Shown here in pieces: positions 6,997-15,182 of a stretch of DNA of 64,000 bases. Made by a program: the position numbers and the translations under genes. The notes under the pieces are model-generated. The model was not told the origin of the DNA. It made no database searches and worked only from the letters and a program-made list of their open reading frames with translations. The stretch covers positions 27,284 through 91,283 of the forward strand of contig JACZVC010000009.1 in the NCBI GenBank assembly GCA_022572885.1, written 5' to 3'. The DNA is from Pseudomonadota bacterium. Lineage in GTDB: Bacteria; Pseudomonadota; Gammaproteobacteria; Steroidobacterales; MnTg04. Position 1 is the stretch's first letter; each line of letters begins with the position of its first letter.

Positions 6997-9411
6997 TTAT
7001 GCGGGCAAGTTTTGCATTGCCTGGCGACTTCTGCTTGTGCTCAGCAAAAACAGCAGCCCGAGCAACCAGAGGTCTGGCGACCCGCCGCCACCGCCGGTAT
7101 TGGTGGGCGCGTTTTGCAAAGTGAGGGTCTGGCTGACCAGATTATTGCCGGAATCGGTATCAGCATCTCCCACGACGATAGTGCGGGCCGTGGCCGATAT
7201 CGAAAAACTACCGGCGTTCAGCGCATTAAAAGACAGGGTAACGGTTTGCGTGCCGGTCAGATCGGTGGCCGTACAGGTCGCTATGCGTTGGGTGAATGTG
7301 CAGCTACCGGTATCGGCAGTCACCGAGTTGAACGATACGCCGGTGCCGCCCGCGACAATTTCGATTTCCGGTTGCGAGGCCGCGTCGGGGCCGAGATTTT
7401 CCATGGTGACTGTAAAACTGCCGCTTTGCCCGACCTGCACACCGACCGGCAAGGTACCGATTGCGGCTCGCAGATCCACCAGCCGGTTGGCGACCTGGAC
7501 AGTCGCATTGCCGTTGTTGTCGCTTAGGTCCGGGTCTGCGAGATCGCTGCTGATCGTCGCGGTGACCGTTGCAGCACCGATCGAGGCTGCCGCATCGACT
7601 AGCTGGATTATGCTTTGTTGCGCACCCGATGCCAGTGTGGCCAAAAGGCAAGTCAGCATTCGACCGTCGGGGGTCATGCACGCCGGGTTGAGTTGGCCCG
7701 GCGTCACCGTCAGCAAGGCGCCGAGGTCGATGAACAGCTGGGTGTCGGTTGCCGCCTGGGGGCCGTTATTCACCGCCGAAACGGTGACAGTGGTGCTTGC
7801 GGCGCTGCGGATGAATGCATCCGCAGCCATGACCGACACCGAAAGATCCGCAGCCGGCAGAATCTCGATGACGCCGCTTTGCATGTTGTTGCCGGGGTCG
7901 GGGTCGTTGTCCGAGTTCACCATCGCGCCGACATTGAACAAAGCCGGTGTTGTGCCGGTGATCGCTACGGTCAGGGTCGCCGAGCCGCCCGCGTCCAGTT
8001 GCGGTGCCTGGCAGACGACCGGGCTGACCGGGGCCGAGCAACTGAAGCCCGGCATACGAATATTGCCAATACCCAGCCCGGTGTCCACGGTCAGGGTAAC
8101 CGTCACGTTGCTGGCGGCGACCTGTCCCAGGTTATCGACCCGGAGCGCATAATCGAAAGCCGGCCCGGCCAGCGCGCTGACATTGGTGTCGGCAATCGAA
8201 ACCGCCATGTCCGCCGGACCCAGCAGGGTCAGGCATGACACGCGCGCCACTTCAGCCAGGATTTCCTGGATGCTGCAGGCGGAAAAGACGGTACTGGCAT
8301 TGAACTGGGACGCCATCAGGAACGTATTGTCGGGAGTGCCGCCGCAGGCTTCATTGGTATCGCCGTCGTGGGGCGCGTTGAAATTGTGGCCGATCTCATG
8401 GGCGGTGACCAGGTAATTGGGGCTGGGGCCGAGGATCGCCTGGGTCAGCGATACGCCGAACCTGGCATCGCACACGCCCGGTCGAAAGGCAATGCCTACC
8501 GTGTTGACATCAAGGTTCACGCCGGTAAACAAATGAACGATGCCCAGCGGCCGCAGTAAGGTATCGCCAAACTTGTAGTCCGAGACATCGTCAATCAGTT
8601 GCGAGGCGTCGCTGGTGGCAGCAAAGGTTGTGCCAAACGGGTCGTTCGCCGCGACATCGAACACTCGCAATTCCGCCAGGTTGATCTGTATGCCGAGCTG
8701 GCTGTCGAATATCCCATCGACGCTGTTGACCCGGTCGATAAGCCCGCTCTCTGCAATACTGCCGAGCGCGTTGGCGTACTCGAAGTCGCCCAGTGCGGCG
8801 ATATCCAGCCGAAAGTGGTCGACGCCGCCATGGAGCATGGTTTTTTCCCTGAGTTCGGCGGTGACAAAGCCCAGTTGTCGCTCGGCGTTCAATTCTTCCA
8901 GGCGCGGGTGCGCGCGCACGATATCGCGGTAAAGGTTTTCGGTGTCGGCCCAGCGGAATATGACGGGGCCGTAAGTCTGGATTACCGCAGGCGTGGGGCT
9001 GGACAAGGCCACTTCGTACCCCGGCCCGACCGCAAACATTTCCTGTCCATCCCAGATCAGCCCGCGTATTTCGCCCGCGCTGCGCGTCAGTCGCACCCAG
9101 GAGCCGGGTACCTGGTCCAGGTGGCCGCGAAGGATTTCCATGCCCTGCAGGATTTCGGTGCGCCGGTTTTCCGGCAGGCCGGCCAATAGCCTGTTGTTTT
9201 CTTGCAGGCGCAGATTAAAATCGCGCCCGAGCGCCTGAAAGCGGATCGATCGACCTGCCAGCGCGGCCGGTTCCCGCAGCCCCGGTGAGATTACCGGTTC
9301 GTGGTGTAAAACCCGGAAGCTGCCCTCATCGGCAGCGCGGCCGGCGGCAAAACTGTTCGCTGCAATCAGCAGAATGGCGCCGCACAGGGCGGCCAGTCGA
9401 AGTTTGATCAT
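6997..9411 (-). CDS. Secreted metzincin protease with CARDB/DUF11 repeats and GlyGly-CTERM tail
   Basis: This 804-residue protein has, in order: a signal peptide (about 1-23), a reprolysin/ADAM-like propeptide and catalytic domain with the zinc motif HEIGHNFNAPH at 338-348, three or so beta-sandwich repeats of the DUF11/CARDB kind (about 400-760, each with an NNGPQA- or NLGPDA-type motif), and a C-terminal tail GGGGGS, hydrophobic helix, then Arg-rich end. The usual Gly of HExxHxxGxxH is Asn345. The tail looks like GlyGly-CTERM, the signal that rhombosortase cleaves in gammaproteobacteria during type II secretion and surface anchoring (known of the family). No rhombosortase gene is in the window. 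Likely role: surface or extracellular proteolysis. Confidence 0.85.
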   Translation of the reverse strand: MIKLRLAALCGAILLIAANSFAAGRAADEGSFRVLHHEPVISPGLREPAALAGRSIRFQALGRDFNLRLQENNRLLAGLPENRRTEILQGMEILRGHLDQVPGSWVRLTRSAGEIRGLIWDGQEMFAVGPGYEVALSSPTPAVIQTYGPVIFRWADTENLYRDIVRAHPRLEELNAERQLGFVTAELREKTMLHGGVDHFRLDIAALGDFEYANALGSIAESGLIDRVNSVDGIFDSQLGIQINLAELRVFDVAANDPFGTTFAATSDASQLIDDVSDYKFGDTLLRPLGIVHLFTGVNLDVNTVGIAFRPGVCDARFGVSLTQAILGPSPNYLVTAHEIGHNFNAPHDGDTNEACGGTPDNTFLMASQFNASTVFSACSIQEILAEVARVSCLTLLGPADMAVSIADTNVSALAGPAFDYALRVDNLGQVAASNVTVTLTVDTGLGIGNIRMPGFSCSAPVSPVVCQAPQLDAGGSATLTVAITGTTPALFNVGAMVNSDNDPDPGNNMQSGVIEILPAADLSVSVMAADAFIRSAASTTVTVSAVNNGPQAATDTQLFIDLGALLTVTPGQLNPACMTPDGRMLTCLLATLASGAQQSIIQLVDAAASIGAATVTATISSDLADPDLSDNNGNATVQVANRLVDLRAAIGTLPVGVQVGQSGSFTVTMENLGPDAASQPEIEIVAGGTGVSFNSVTADTGSCTFTQRIATCTATDLTGTQTVTLSFNALNAGSFSISATARTIVVGDADTDSGNNLVSQTLTLQNAPTNTGGGGGSPDLWLLGLLFLLSTSRSRQAMQNLPA

Positions 9412-9766
9412 CGTATGTCAGAATCCAAATATAGTTGAACTATCGCCTGAGCCAGGTGAACCAGTAAACCACCGAAGTCACAATTACGGCAAAATTTGGG
9501 CCTCGGAAGCTTTCCCGGCCATCATTGAATATATTCGACCGCGAATCCCGGCGAATTATTCGATTTTTTGGCGTTATTTGGGCCTTATTTCAAGCGGACG
9601 ATCCACTTTCTGATCAGCAGCGGCGCCGGGTTCGATGTGGAAACGGCGAGCATCCGGCTGAGAATGCCGTGGGCCGAGGTCGAACGGCTGGCTGGACCGC
9701 GCTCCAGTTCGGCAACCGGGCCGGGGGCGAGTAGCTTGCGGTGACCGCGCGGCGGCCACCACCCAG
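9412..9766. other. Intergenic stretch without a supportable gene
   Basis: This 355-bp stretch has several short open frames on both strands, but none has a convincing start with ribosome site or a recognisable motif. It should hold the promoter of the metalloprotease gene at its left end. A plus-strand frame around 9608-9740 reads without a start codon and might be a gene remnant; I cannot assign it. Confidence 0.5.
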
Positions 9767-10585
9767 CTAAGCTGCAGGCTGCCTGCACGCCGGGCGGTAT
9801 CCGGCCCCCCTGGCCTGTTCATACAGCTTGATGGCTTGCGGCATCCTTTGCCGAAGTTGCCGGATACGGGTCTCGCTGGCCGGGTGGGTCGATAGAAACT
9901 CGGGTGGCCTGCTACCGGCGGTGGCGCCCATGTTTTGCCAAAGCCGGATGCTTTGCCGCGGATCAAAACCGGCCTTCGCCATCAGGTCCAGGCCGATCAG
10001 GTCTGCCTCGCTTTCCTGGGTGCGGCCAAACGGCAACAGAATTCCGACCTGTGTGCCTACGCCCAGCATGGCCATGACGTTGCTCCGGGTCTCCGCCGAG
10101 CCGCCGGCCATCGCCGCAATCAGCTGGCTTCCGCTTTGTGCGAGGTAGCCAGTAGAGACGCGTTCATTGGCGTGACGAGCCTGGACATGGGCGATTTCGT
10201 GACCGATGACCGTGGCCAGCTGGTCCTGGTTTTCTGTCACCTTCAGCAAGCCGGTGAATACGCCAATTTTCCTTCCGGGCAGGGCAAAGGCGTTCGCCTG
10301 ATCTTGTCTGAAAACTCGCACCTCCCAGCCAAGGGAATCCGCATTTCCACCCGGTTGCTGCAGCAATGAATCAGCGACGCACTGCACATAGCTGCGGATA
10401 ACGGGATCCTCTTCGGGCGGGGTCCGGGTCTGGATTTCCTGGAAGGCCAGCACGCCCATCCGGTTCATTTGCGAATCCGGAAAAAAAACCAGCTGAGTGC
10501 GGCCAAGCGGCGAAGTGGCGCAACCACCCAAAACAATGAGGACTGCACACAAAGTTGCCATGCCATATCGATTCACGCTTTGCAT
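9767..10585 (-). CDS. M48-family metallopeptidase, lipoprotein
   Basis: The protein is 272 residues, with a lipoprotein signal ending in LGGC (C22) and an M48 peptidase domain. The zinc site is HEIAHVQARH at 129-138, with the third ligand in ESEADLIGL. A C-terminal STHPASETRIRQL motif is typical of the LoiP/YcaL/BepA branch. Such proteins degrade misfolded outer-membrane proteins in the periplasm (known of the family). No TPR region follows, so it is closer to LoiP/YcaL than to BepA. It lies between an envelope metalloprotease and an SH3-domain protein. Confidence 0.9.
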   Translation of the reverse strand: MQSVNRYGMATLCAVLIVLGGCATSPLGRTQLVFFPDSQMNRMGVLAFQEIQTRTPPEEDPVIRSYVQCVADSLLQQPGGNADSLGWEVRVFRQDQANAFALPGRKIGVFTGLLKVTENQDQLATVIGHEIAHVQARHANERVSTGYLAQSGSQLIAAMAGGSAETRSNVMAMLGVGTQVGILLPFGRTQESEADLIGLDLMAKAGFDPRQSIRLWQNMGATAGSRPPEFLSTHPASETRIRQLRQRMPQAIKLYEQARGAGYRPACRQPAA

Positions 10586-10841
10586 GGCCCATGGTAACCG
10601 GCGCAGCTACGCTTTTGAACAAGGCCCGCTGGAAATGAGCGCGACCGGTTCACCATCGGGTATAAAATGCGAGCATTCACCAGCAATAATGATTTTTGCT
10701 GGCAAGTGCGTAAGCAAGCCGTACAATAAGCGGGTCTGGCAAGACAAGAAGTCGCAGATTCCGGTCAGAATAGTTCTGCACGGATTTTAATCGGCGCGGG
10801 AAATGGATTTTAGCTGGCATTCCTTCTATGGAAATCGACCG

Positions 10842-11441
10842 ATGATAAAAGTGGGCGGATTTATAGTCTTGGCGAGCCTGCTGTGGTTGATGGCTTTGCA
10901 GGCACAGGCCGAATATGTCACCGATGAACTCCAACTGGGCCTGCATCATGCGGAAGATACCAGCGATAGGCCATTTCGGACGCTGGTCAGCGGCACTGAG
11001 CTCGAAGTGCTGGAACGCAATCGTTTCTACGCAAGAGTTCTCACCAGCGCCGGTGAAGAAGGCTGGGTCAAGGCGGGTTACCTGATCAGCAGCAAACCAG
11101 CCGCGGCGCGGGTCATGGAACTGGAAGCGTCGAACGCGAAAGTCAATGCCCGACTGGAACAGGTTTTGGCGCAAACCTCGGATGTCCGCCAGACTATCGC
11201 CGACCTCGAGAGCGAACTGGCCGCGGCAACCACGGCAGGGGCCGCCGCAGTGGCGAGAGCAACCGAGCTGGAGGCCGAAAACAACGCTTTCAACGAGCGC
11301 ATGGTTGATTTTCGTGGCAGCGTACCGGTGCGCTGGGCCTTTCTGGCTGCCGGGCTGATGCTGCTGGTCGGTTTATTTGCGGGCTTTCTGTGGTTCGATC
11401 ACCGCAGCCGAAAACGCTATGGTGGTTTCAGGGTCTACTAA
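10842..11441 (+). CDS. SH3-domain, coiled-coil membrane protein (YgiM/TIGR04211-like)
   Basis: The layout is a signal peptide ending in ALQAQA, a bacterial SH3 domain (about residues 24-85, with LRSG-like turns and EEGWVKAGYL), a coiled coil (about 90-160, repeating ELEA), then a C-terminal membrane helix (about 168-190) and a short basic tail. This order matches the TIGR04211/YgiM family, probably peptidoglycan-interacting. The ATG at 10842 is preferred because the signal peptide begins there; the frame opens 13 codons earlier at 10803. The function is not established. Confidence 0.8.
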   Translation: MIKVGGFIVLASLLWLMALQAQAEYVTDELQLGLHHAEDTSDRPFRTLVSGTELEVLERNRFYARVLTSAGEEGWVKAGYLISSKPAAARVMELEASNAKVNARLEQVLAQTSDVRQTIADLESELAAATTAGAAAVARATELEAENNAFNERMVDFRGSVPVRWAFLAAGLMLLVGLFAGFLWFDHRSRKRYGGFRVY

Positions 11442-11598
11442 ACCGAGTTGTTCCGTGCGTCGGAAAACCCGCCCAGGGCCCATGTCTCTTTGTTTGCTGG
11501 AAACCTCCCGGCCACGGGCCAGAAGCTGTAGTCGTACAGGCAGGCGGCGATCCTAATTGGGATTGATCAGCGGCAGAACGTGGTATTCGAAAGGTATG

Positions 11599-11632
11599 GA
11601 CAAAAATAATTGTCTTGACAAATACTTTTGTC
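11599..11632. promoter_or_regulatory. Twin palindromic operator upstream of the ArsR-type gene
   Basis: Two adjacent inverted repeats share the half-site GACAA: 11599-11614 (GACAA, 6-base spacer, TTGTC) and 11617-11632 (GACAAA, 4-base spacer, TTTGTC). Their centres are 18 bp apart, so two dimers could bind side by side. The second overlaps the -35 box of the candidate promoter, the position expected for repression. Autoregulation by the downstream regulator is an inference. Confidence 0.7.
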
Positions 11633-11642
11633 GGTTAATAAT
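11615..11642 (+). promoter_or_regulatory. Candidate sigma-70 promoter of the ArsR-type gene
   Basis: A perfect TTGACA at 11615-11620 and AATAAT at 11637-11642 are separated by 16 bases. The start of transcription would be near 11649, about 26 bases before the ATG. The -35 box lies inside the twin palindromes. Confidence 0.6.
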
Positions 11643-11674
11643 CAAACCCAGTATATGGACCAGGGTAAGCAGCA

Positions 11675-12244
11675 ATGAGACGGGAATTGATGGTTGTTTC
11701 CGATGTCCGGACGATGGCGTTGCTGGCGGACCCGCTGAAGGCGGAAATTCTGCGAGAAATGGATCAGCCCCGGACGACGGCCGACCTGGCCCTGGCGATG
11801 GGCATGCCCAGGCAGAAGCTCGGCTACCACGTCAGGAAACTCGAGGGCGCAGGGTTGTTGGCAAACGTGGGGGAGAGCCGGCGGGGCAACTGTGTCGCGA
11901 GGAAACTCCAGACGGCGGCCCGGCGGATCATTGTGGTCCAGGCCGACTCGAACGCGGCGACCTTGCAGGATCGATTTACCGTCAGTGGGCTGGTGGAATC
12001 GTGCGCCAGGACAATTCGAGAAGTCGGCGTTTTGTCATCGGCAGCCGGGAACGATGGGGAAAAACAGCCAATGCTGACCTTGGACACGGAAATTGCGTTC
12101 GATAATGCGCAGGAACAACAAGCATTCGCCCAGGAACTGAACGAATTGATCGCCGCCCTGGTCGACCGCTATGGGTCAACTTCATCCGGCGCTAGGTGTT
12201 TCAGACTTGTTGCCGCGAGCTACCCGAAACCGCCCGACGGTTAG
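11675..12244 (+). CDS. ArsR-type winged-helix regulator with C-terminal extension
   Basis: This 189-residue protein starts with a winged helix (about residues 10-80): a LLADPLKAEILREM helix, a TTADLALAMGMPRQKLGYHVRKLE recognition region and a wing. It matches ArsR/helix-turn-helix_20 families. The metal-binding CVC motif of ArsR/SmtB is absent, so a metal sensor is unlikely. The C-terminal part (about 95-185) resembles effector or dimer regions of larger ArsR-like proteins but is not identified. AGGGTAAG precedes the ATG. No target gene is obvious; the next gene is convergent. The upstream palindromes suggest self-repression. Confidence 0.8.
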   Translation: MRRELMVVSDVRTMALLADPLKAEILREMDQPRTTADLALAMGMPRQKLGYHVRKLEGAGLLANVGESRRGNCVARKLQTAARRIIVVQADSNAATLQDRFTVSGLVESCARTIREVGVLSSAAGNDGEKQPMLTLDTEIAFDNAQEQQAFAQELNELIAALVDRYGSTSSGARCFRLVAASYPKPPDG

Positions 12245-12277
12245 CTTGCGGCTACCCGAAGCGCAAACGGCGAATGG

Positions 12278-12697
12278 TCAGTGAGTGGGTGGCAAATCGA
12301 AAGGATTCTTGCGCGCTTTCCTGCGCAGGCCGTTTAGGGTTTGTGAAATCATTGCCTGTTTGATGAGCGCTTGCTCCAGTCGGTATTTGCCCGGGAAATT
12401 TACCAGCATCATGCCGATCAGGACGGTCAGTAATCCCTGTCCCGGCAAAACCATCATCAGGATTCCCGCAATAATGAACAACAAACCCAGCAGGTTTTTG
12501 ACCAGGTTGATAATGCCCATCAACACTGGGTGTCCCCTTTTGCGACCGACAGGCTGGCGTTTTTCGCGGACAAAATAGTCATCCGGCAACTGGAGGACGA
12601 TCGCTGGCAGCAGGATAACGACCAGGATCAGGCTGAGAAAGGACGCCAGCGCCATCCATGGTAAATACGGTGTGAAAAAGGCGAGCCAGTCGAACAT
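12278..12697 (-). CDS. PGPGW-like small membrane protein
   Basis: The protein is about 139 residues with three to four membrane segments. One is LLFIIAGILMMVLPGQG followed by LLTVLIGMMLVNFPGKY, which is close to the PGPGW transmembrane family (here LPGQG). The C-terminal tail is basic and probably cytoplasmic. The ATG at 12697 is chosen because the first hydrophobic segment starts there; the frame extends upstream to 12796 with non-hydrophobic, unlikely sequence. The function is unknown. Confidence 0.65.
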   Translation of the reverse strand: MFDWLAFFTPYLPWMALASFLSLILVVILLPAIVLQLPDDYFVREKRQPVGRKRGHPVLMGIINLVKNLLGLLFIIAGILMMVLPGQGLLTVLIGMMLVNFPGKYRLEQALIKQAMISQTLNGLRRKARKNPFDLPPTH

Positions 12698-12835
12698 GGC
12701 CCGCAGTATATCCGAAGCGCTGCTATCCTCAAGAAAGCTGTCAGCGAGATTGTGGGGTGGTCTGGCCAATCCTGAGCCGGAGGGACGGCCAGACATTTTC
12801 GCCAGCGTTGCCGATGCTGACGGAGTGGCGACAGG

Positions 12836-14761
12836 TTACAAATTGAACTGCAGGCGTGCCGATACTCGTTGCTTGTGAGGCTCGCCACGAAATACGTGTG
12901 GTTCGAAGCGCCACTGGGCGACTGCTAGCCGCGTGGTTTTTTCGAAGTAGCCGGCTTTTTTGGCCCCAATGATTTCGATTTCGCTGACTTCACCAGTTGC
13001 TGTGACCGTGAACTCGACGTCCACCCAGCCCACTATGTTCCGGCGCAAAGCGCGTTTCGGAAAGTCCGGCTCCACAAAATTCGTCATTTTCATCTTCGTC
13101 GCCGGGATTGCAATGCTACCTTGGTGAGCGGCCCAATCCTGTTCCAGTCCGGAACGTGCCGCTGTCAGCTCTTCGCTATCGCCGCCGAGTTGTTCAGCCT
13201 GCTGTAAAAAAGACTCGGCAGCGGCATACTCCCGCGCCGCGAGGTCTTGCCACATTTGTTCCAGCAGTTTGTTGGTCAGTGCCAATGACCCGGCACTATA
13301 TTCTTCGCTGGCCGGATTCAGTTCCCGCATTTCATTCAGAAAAAAGAGCGCGTTGCCTTTCCGCGGCGACAGCAGACGGTTGTCCGCGATGCTGGCTCGA
13401 AATTCCTGGTTCAGGGCGTTTACCCGGTCGGCTATTTGCTCCTCACGCCTTTTCAGCGCGGCCAGCGCGGCAGCTTCTTCGCCCATTGCCTGCTGAGCCT
13501 TCGAAATACGAGCGCGTGCCTGCCTGATAGAAGATACGCTGGCAACCGGAATTGTTTCGGCCTGTCGCAGCAGGTTCTCGGCAGTACCGAGATTTCCATT
13601 ATCGGTTTCAGTACGAGCTTCGCTCATGAGCGTCGAATACTTCTGGCCAAGCTGATCTCCAATTTCGGCAATCCCGCCGTAGAGGGAATTGATTACCTTA
13701 ACGCGGTCAATCAGGTCCAGTGCCCGGCCAATTTCACCGCTCGATATCGCGGCCCGTGCGTGTTCCAGGACACCTCCGAGCACGGCCTTTTCCATCGCTG
13801 GGAGTGTTGCCGAACCGCCGGTGGATACTTCGGCCAAGAGACCAAATGCTCGCTCGTATTGGCCGGCGGCGATCGCTCTGCGCGCATTGCTCATGCGCTG
13901 TTCCGGTGAGGTGGCGCCGACCAGCGAGTCAAAAAAAGCCAGGCGCGGGTGATCGGGAAGCACATTTCTGATCATGACCAGCGCCTTCGCTGCTCTGGCG
14001 GTCCTGTTCTGAAGCAGATCCTGTTCGGTTTGCGCGAGTACTTCGTCGGCTGCAGCCATAATCCCTCGTTGGGCGCCGACATTGTTCGGATCCAGGGTCA
14101 GAATCTGATAATAATAATAAATCGCATTGTTATTTTTTGGCTCAAAATATCGTTTCTCTCCCATGGCTGACCTGGCCATATCCAGATGCTGCTCGATCAG
14201 CGCGCCCTGGCCCGATGCAAGGTAATCGTCAGGCGCCGCAGTATTATCGCCACCCCAGGGAATGACGAATGCGACCGATACGAGTACGGCTGCCGCACTG
14301 CCGACGATCAATGCGGGTTTTTTCCAGGAGCGCCCGGACGGTTTTTCCACGCTGTGGTCGAAGCCGCGCATCTGCATCGCCTGTTTGATGGCGGCTTCTA
14401 TATAAAGTCTGGTTTGTCCCGGCTGGCATGGTTTGGTGAGTACCCGGAAAATCTTGCCGTCATTCATCAATTGTTTCAGCCTGGGCCTGTCATTAGCGGT
14501 GCCGGCAACCACCTGAACCATGCCTGGCGCACGACGGCTCAAGCGTTCGAGCATAGGTGCGGGCTCGCCGCTCAGCAGTTCGGAGTCGGCAATCAATAGA
14601 GCGATCTGGTTTAGGTGATCAAACCCGAGGGCCTGTTTCAGATCCTTTGCGTGGAACAGCACATAGCGTTCTTCAACCGCGTCTGTGACCTGGCCCAAAA
14701 ACTCCTGGTCGCTGGATAGCAGCAGAATCATGATTTCCGGTTGTTTGCCTGCTTTTGCCAC
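12836..14761 (-). CDS. Receiver-like / TM / helical repeat / TonB C-terminal fusion protein
   Basis: This 641-residue protein has an unusual order. Residues 10-130 resemble a response-regulator receiver (LLLSSDQEF start, D59 in LLIADSELL at the phospho-acceptor strand, VLTKP near 108-112). A basic linker and one membrane helix (about 149-170) follow, then a long alpha-helical, TPR- or coiled-coil-like region (about 185-545) and a TonB C-terminal domain (about 555-641: PDFPKRALRRNIVGWVDVEF...AVAQWRFEP). TonB C-domains normally contact the TonB box of outer-membrane receptors. A receiver on the cytoplasmic side suggests signal-controlled periplasmic contact (inference). The start is GTG at 14761; an ATG at 14731 is an alternative. 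No exbBD or kinase is adjacent. Confidence 0.8.
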   Translation of the reverse strand: MAKAGKQPEIMILLLSSDQEFLGQVTDAVEERYVLFHAKDLKQALGFDHLNQIALLIADSELLSGEPAPMLERLSRRAPGMVQVVAGTANDRPRLKQLMNDGKIFRVLTKPCQPGQTRLYIEAAIKQAMQMRGFDHSVEKPSGRSWKKPALIVGSAAAVLVSVAFVIPWGGDNTAAPDDYLASGQGALIEQHLDMARSAMGEKRYFEPKNNNAIYYYYQILTLDPNNVGAQRGIMAAADEVLAQTEQDLLQNRTARAAKALVMIRNVLPDHPRLAFFDSLVGATSPEQRMSNARRAIAAGQYERAFGLLAEVSTGGSATLPAMEKAVLGGVLEHARAAISSGEIGRALDLIDRVKVINSLYGGIAEIGDQLGQKYSTLMSEARTETDNGNLGTAENLLRQAETIPVASVSSIRQARARISKAQQAMGEEAAALAALKRREEQIADRVNALNQEFRASIADNRLLSPRKGNALFFLNEMRELNPASEEYSAGSLALTNKLLEQMWQDLAAREYAAAESFLQQAEQLGGDSEELTAARSGLEQDWAAHQGSIAIPATKMKMTNFVEPDFPKRALRRNIVGWVDVEFTVTATGEVSEIEIIGAKKAGYFEKTTRLAVAQWRFEPHVFRGEPHKQRVSARLQFNL

Positions 14762-15056
14762 TATGTGCTTTGTCCTTTACGGGTTGTCGTCTGCGCCTTC
14801 CCCTCGGCGAGGATAAAATCAGCGCAGCAGCAGGGCTTCCGCCTGAGACCCTGCCGGAATATGGAAAATACCTTTCGCTGACCCACAAAATCTTGACCCA
14901 GTTAACAAAATGCGGACTTGGGCCCTAAAAACTGGCTTGTTTGGCCTCGAATCAGCCGATCGGCGCTATTTTGCCCAGGTGGAGCGAGCCCGCACTCTGT
15001 TGGCGCGATGGTGGCATTGTCCGGGTAATCACCGTCAGGGGCGGGTTTGGAAAAGA

Positions 15057-15133
15057 TGGTGGGCCTGGAAGGACTCGAACCTTCGACCAAAAGATTATGA
15101 GTCTTCTGCTCTAACCAACTGAGCTACAGGCCC
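15057..15133 (-). tRNA. tRNA with CAU anticodon (Met elongator or Ile2)
   Basis: A full cloverleaf reads on the minus strand: acceptor GGGCCTG pairing with CAGGCCC, D-arm AGCTCAGTTGG, anticodon CAT (plus positions 15097-15099), T-arm GGTTCGAGTCC, discriminator A, and an encoded CCA at 15057-15059. The CAU anticodon alone cannot separate elongator Met from lysidine-modified Ile. The variable region TTGGTCG resembles E. coli tRNA-Ile2, so Ile2 is a real possibility. It lies just downstream of rpoD on the same strand. Confidence 0.95.
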
Positions 15134-15182
15134 TTGCGGGATCGTGTTTTCCGCGGAGTTCCGCAAGCCATTAACAGGCCTG

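Noticed and set aside
6878..8152. 424-codon plus-strand frame opposite the metalloprotease repeats
   Set aside because: Low-complexity translation (Val/Ala/Thr) that mirrors the repeat region; no start signal.
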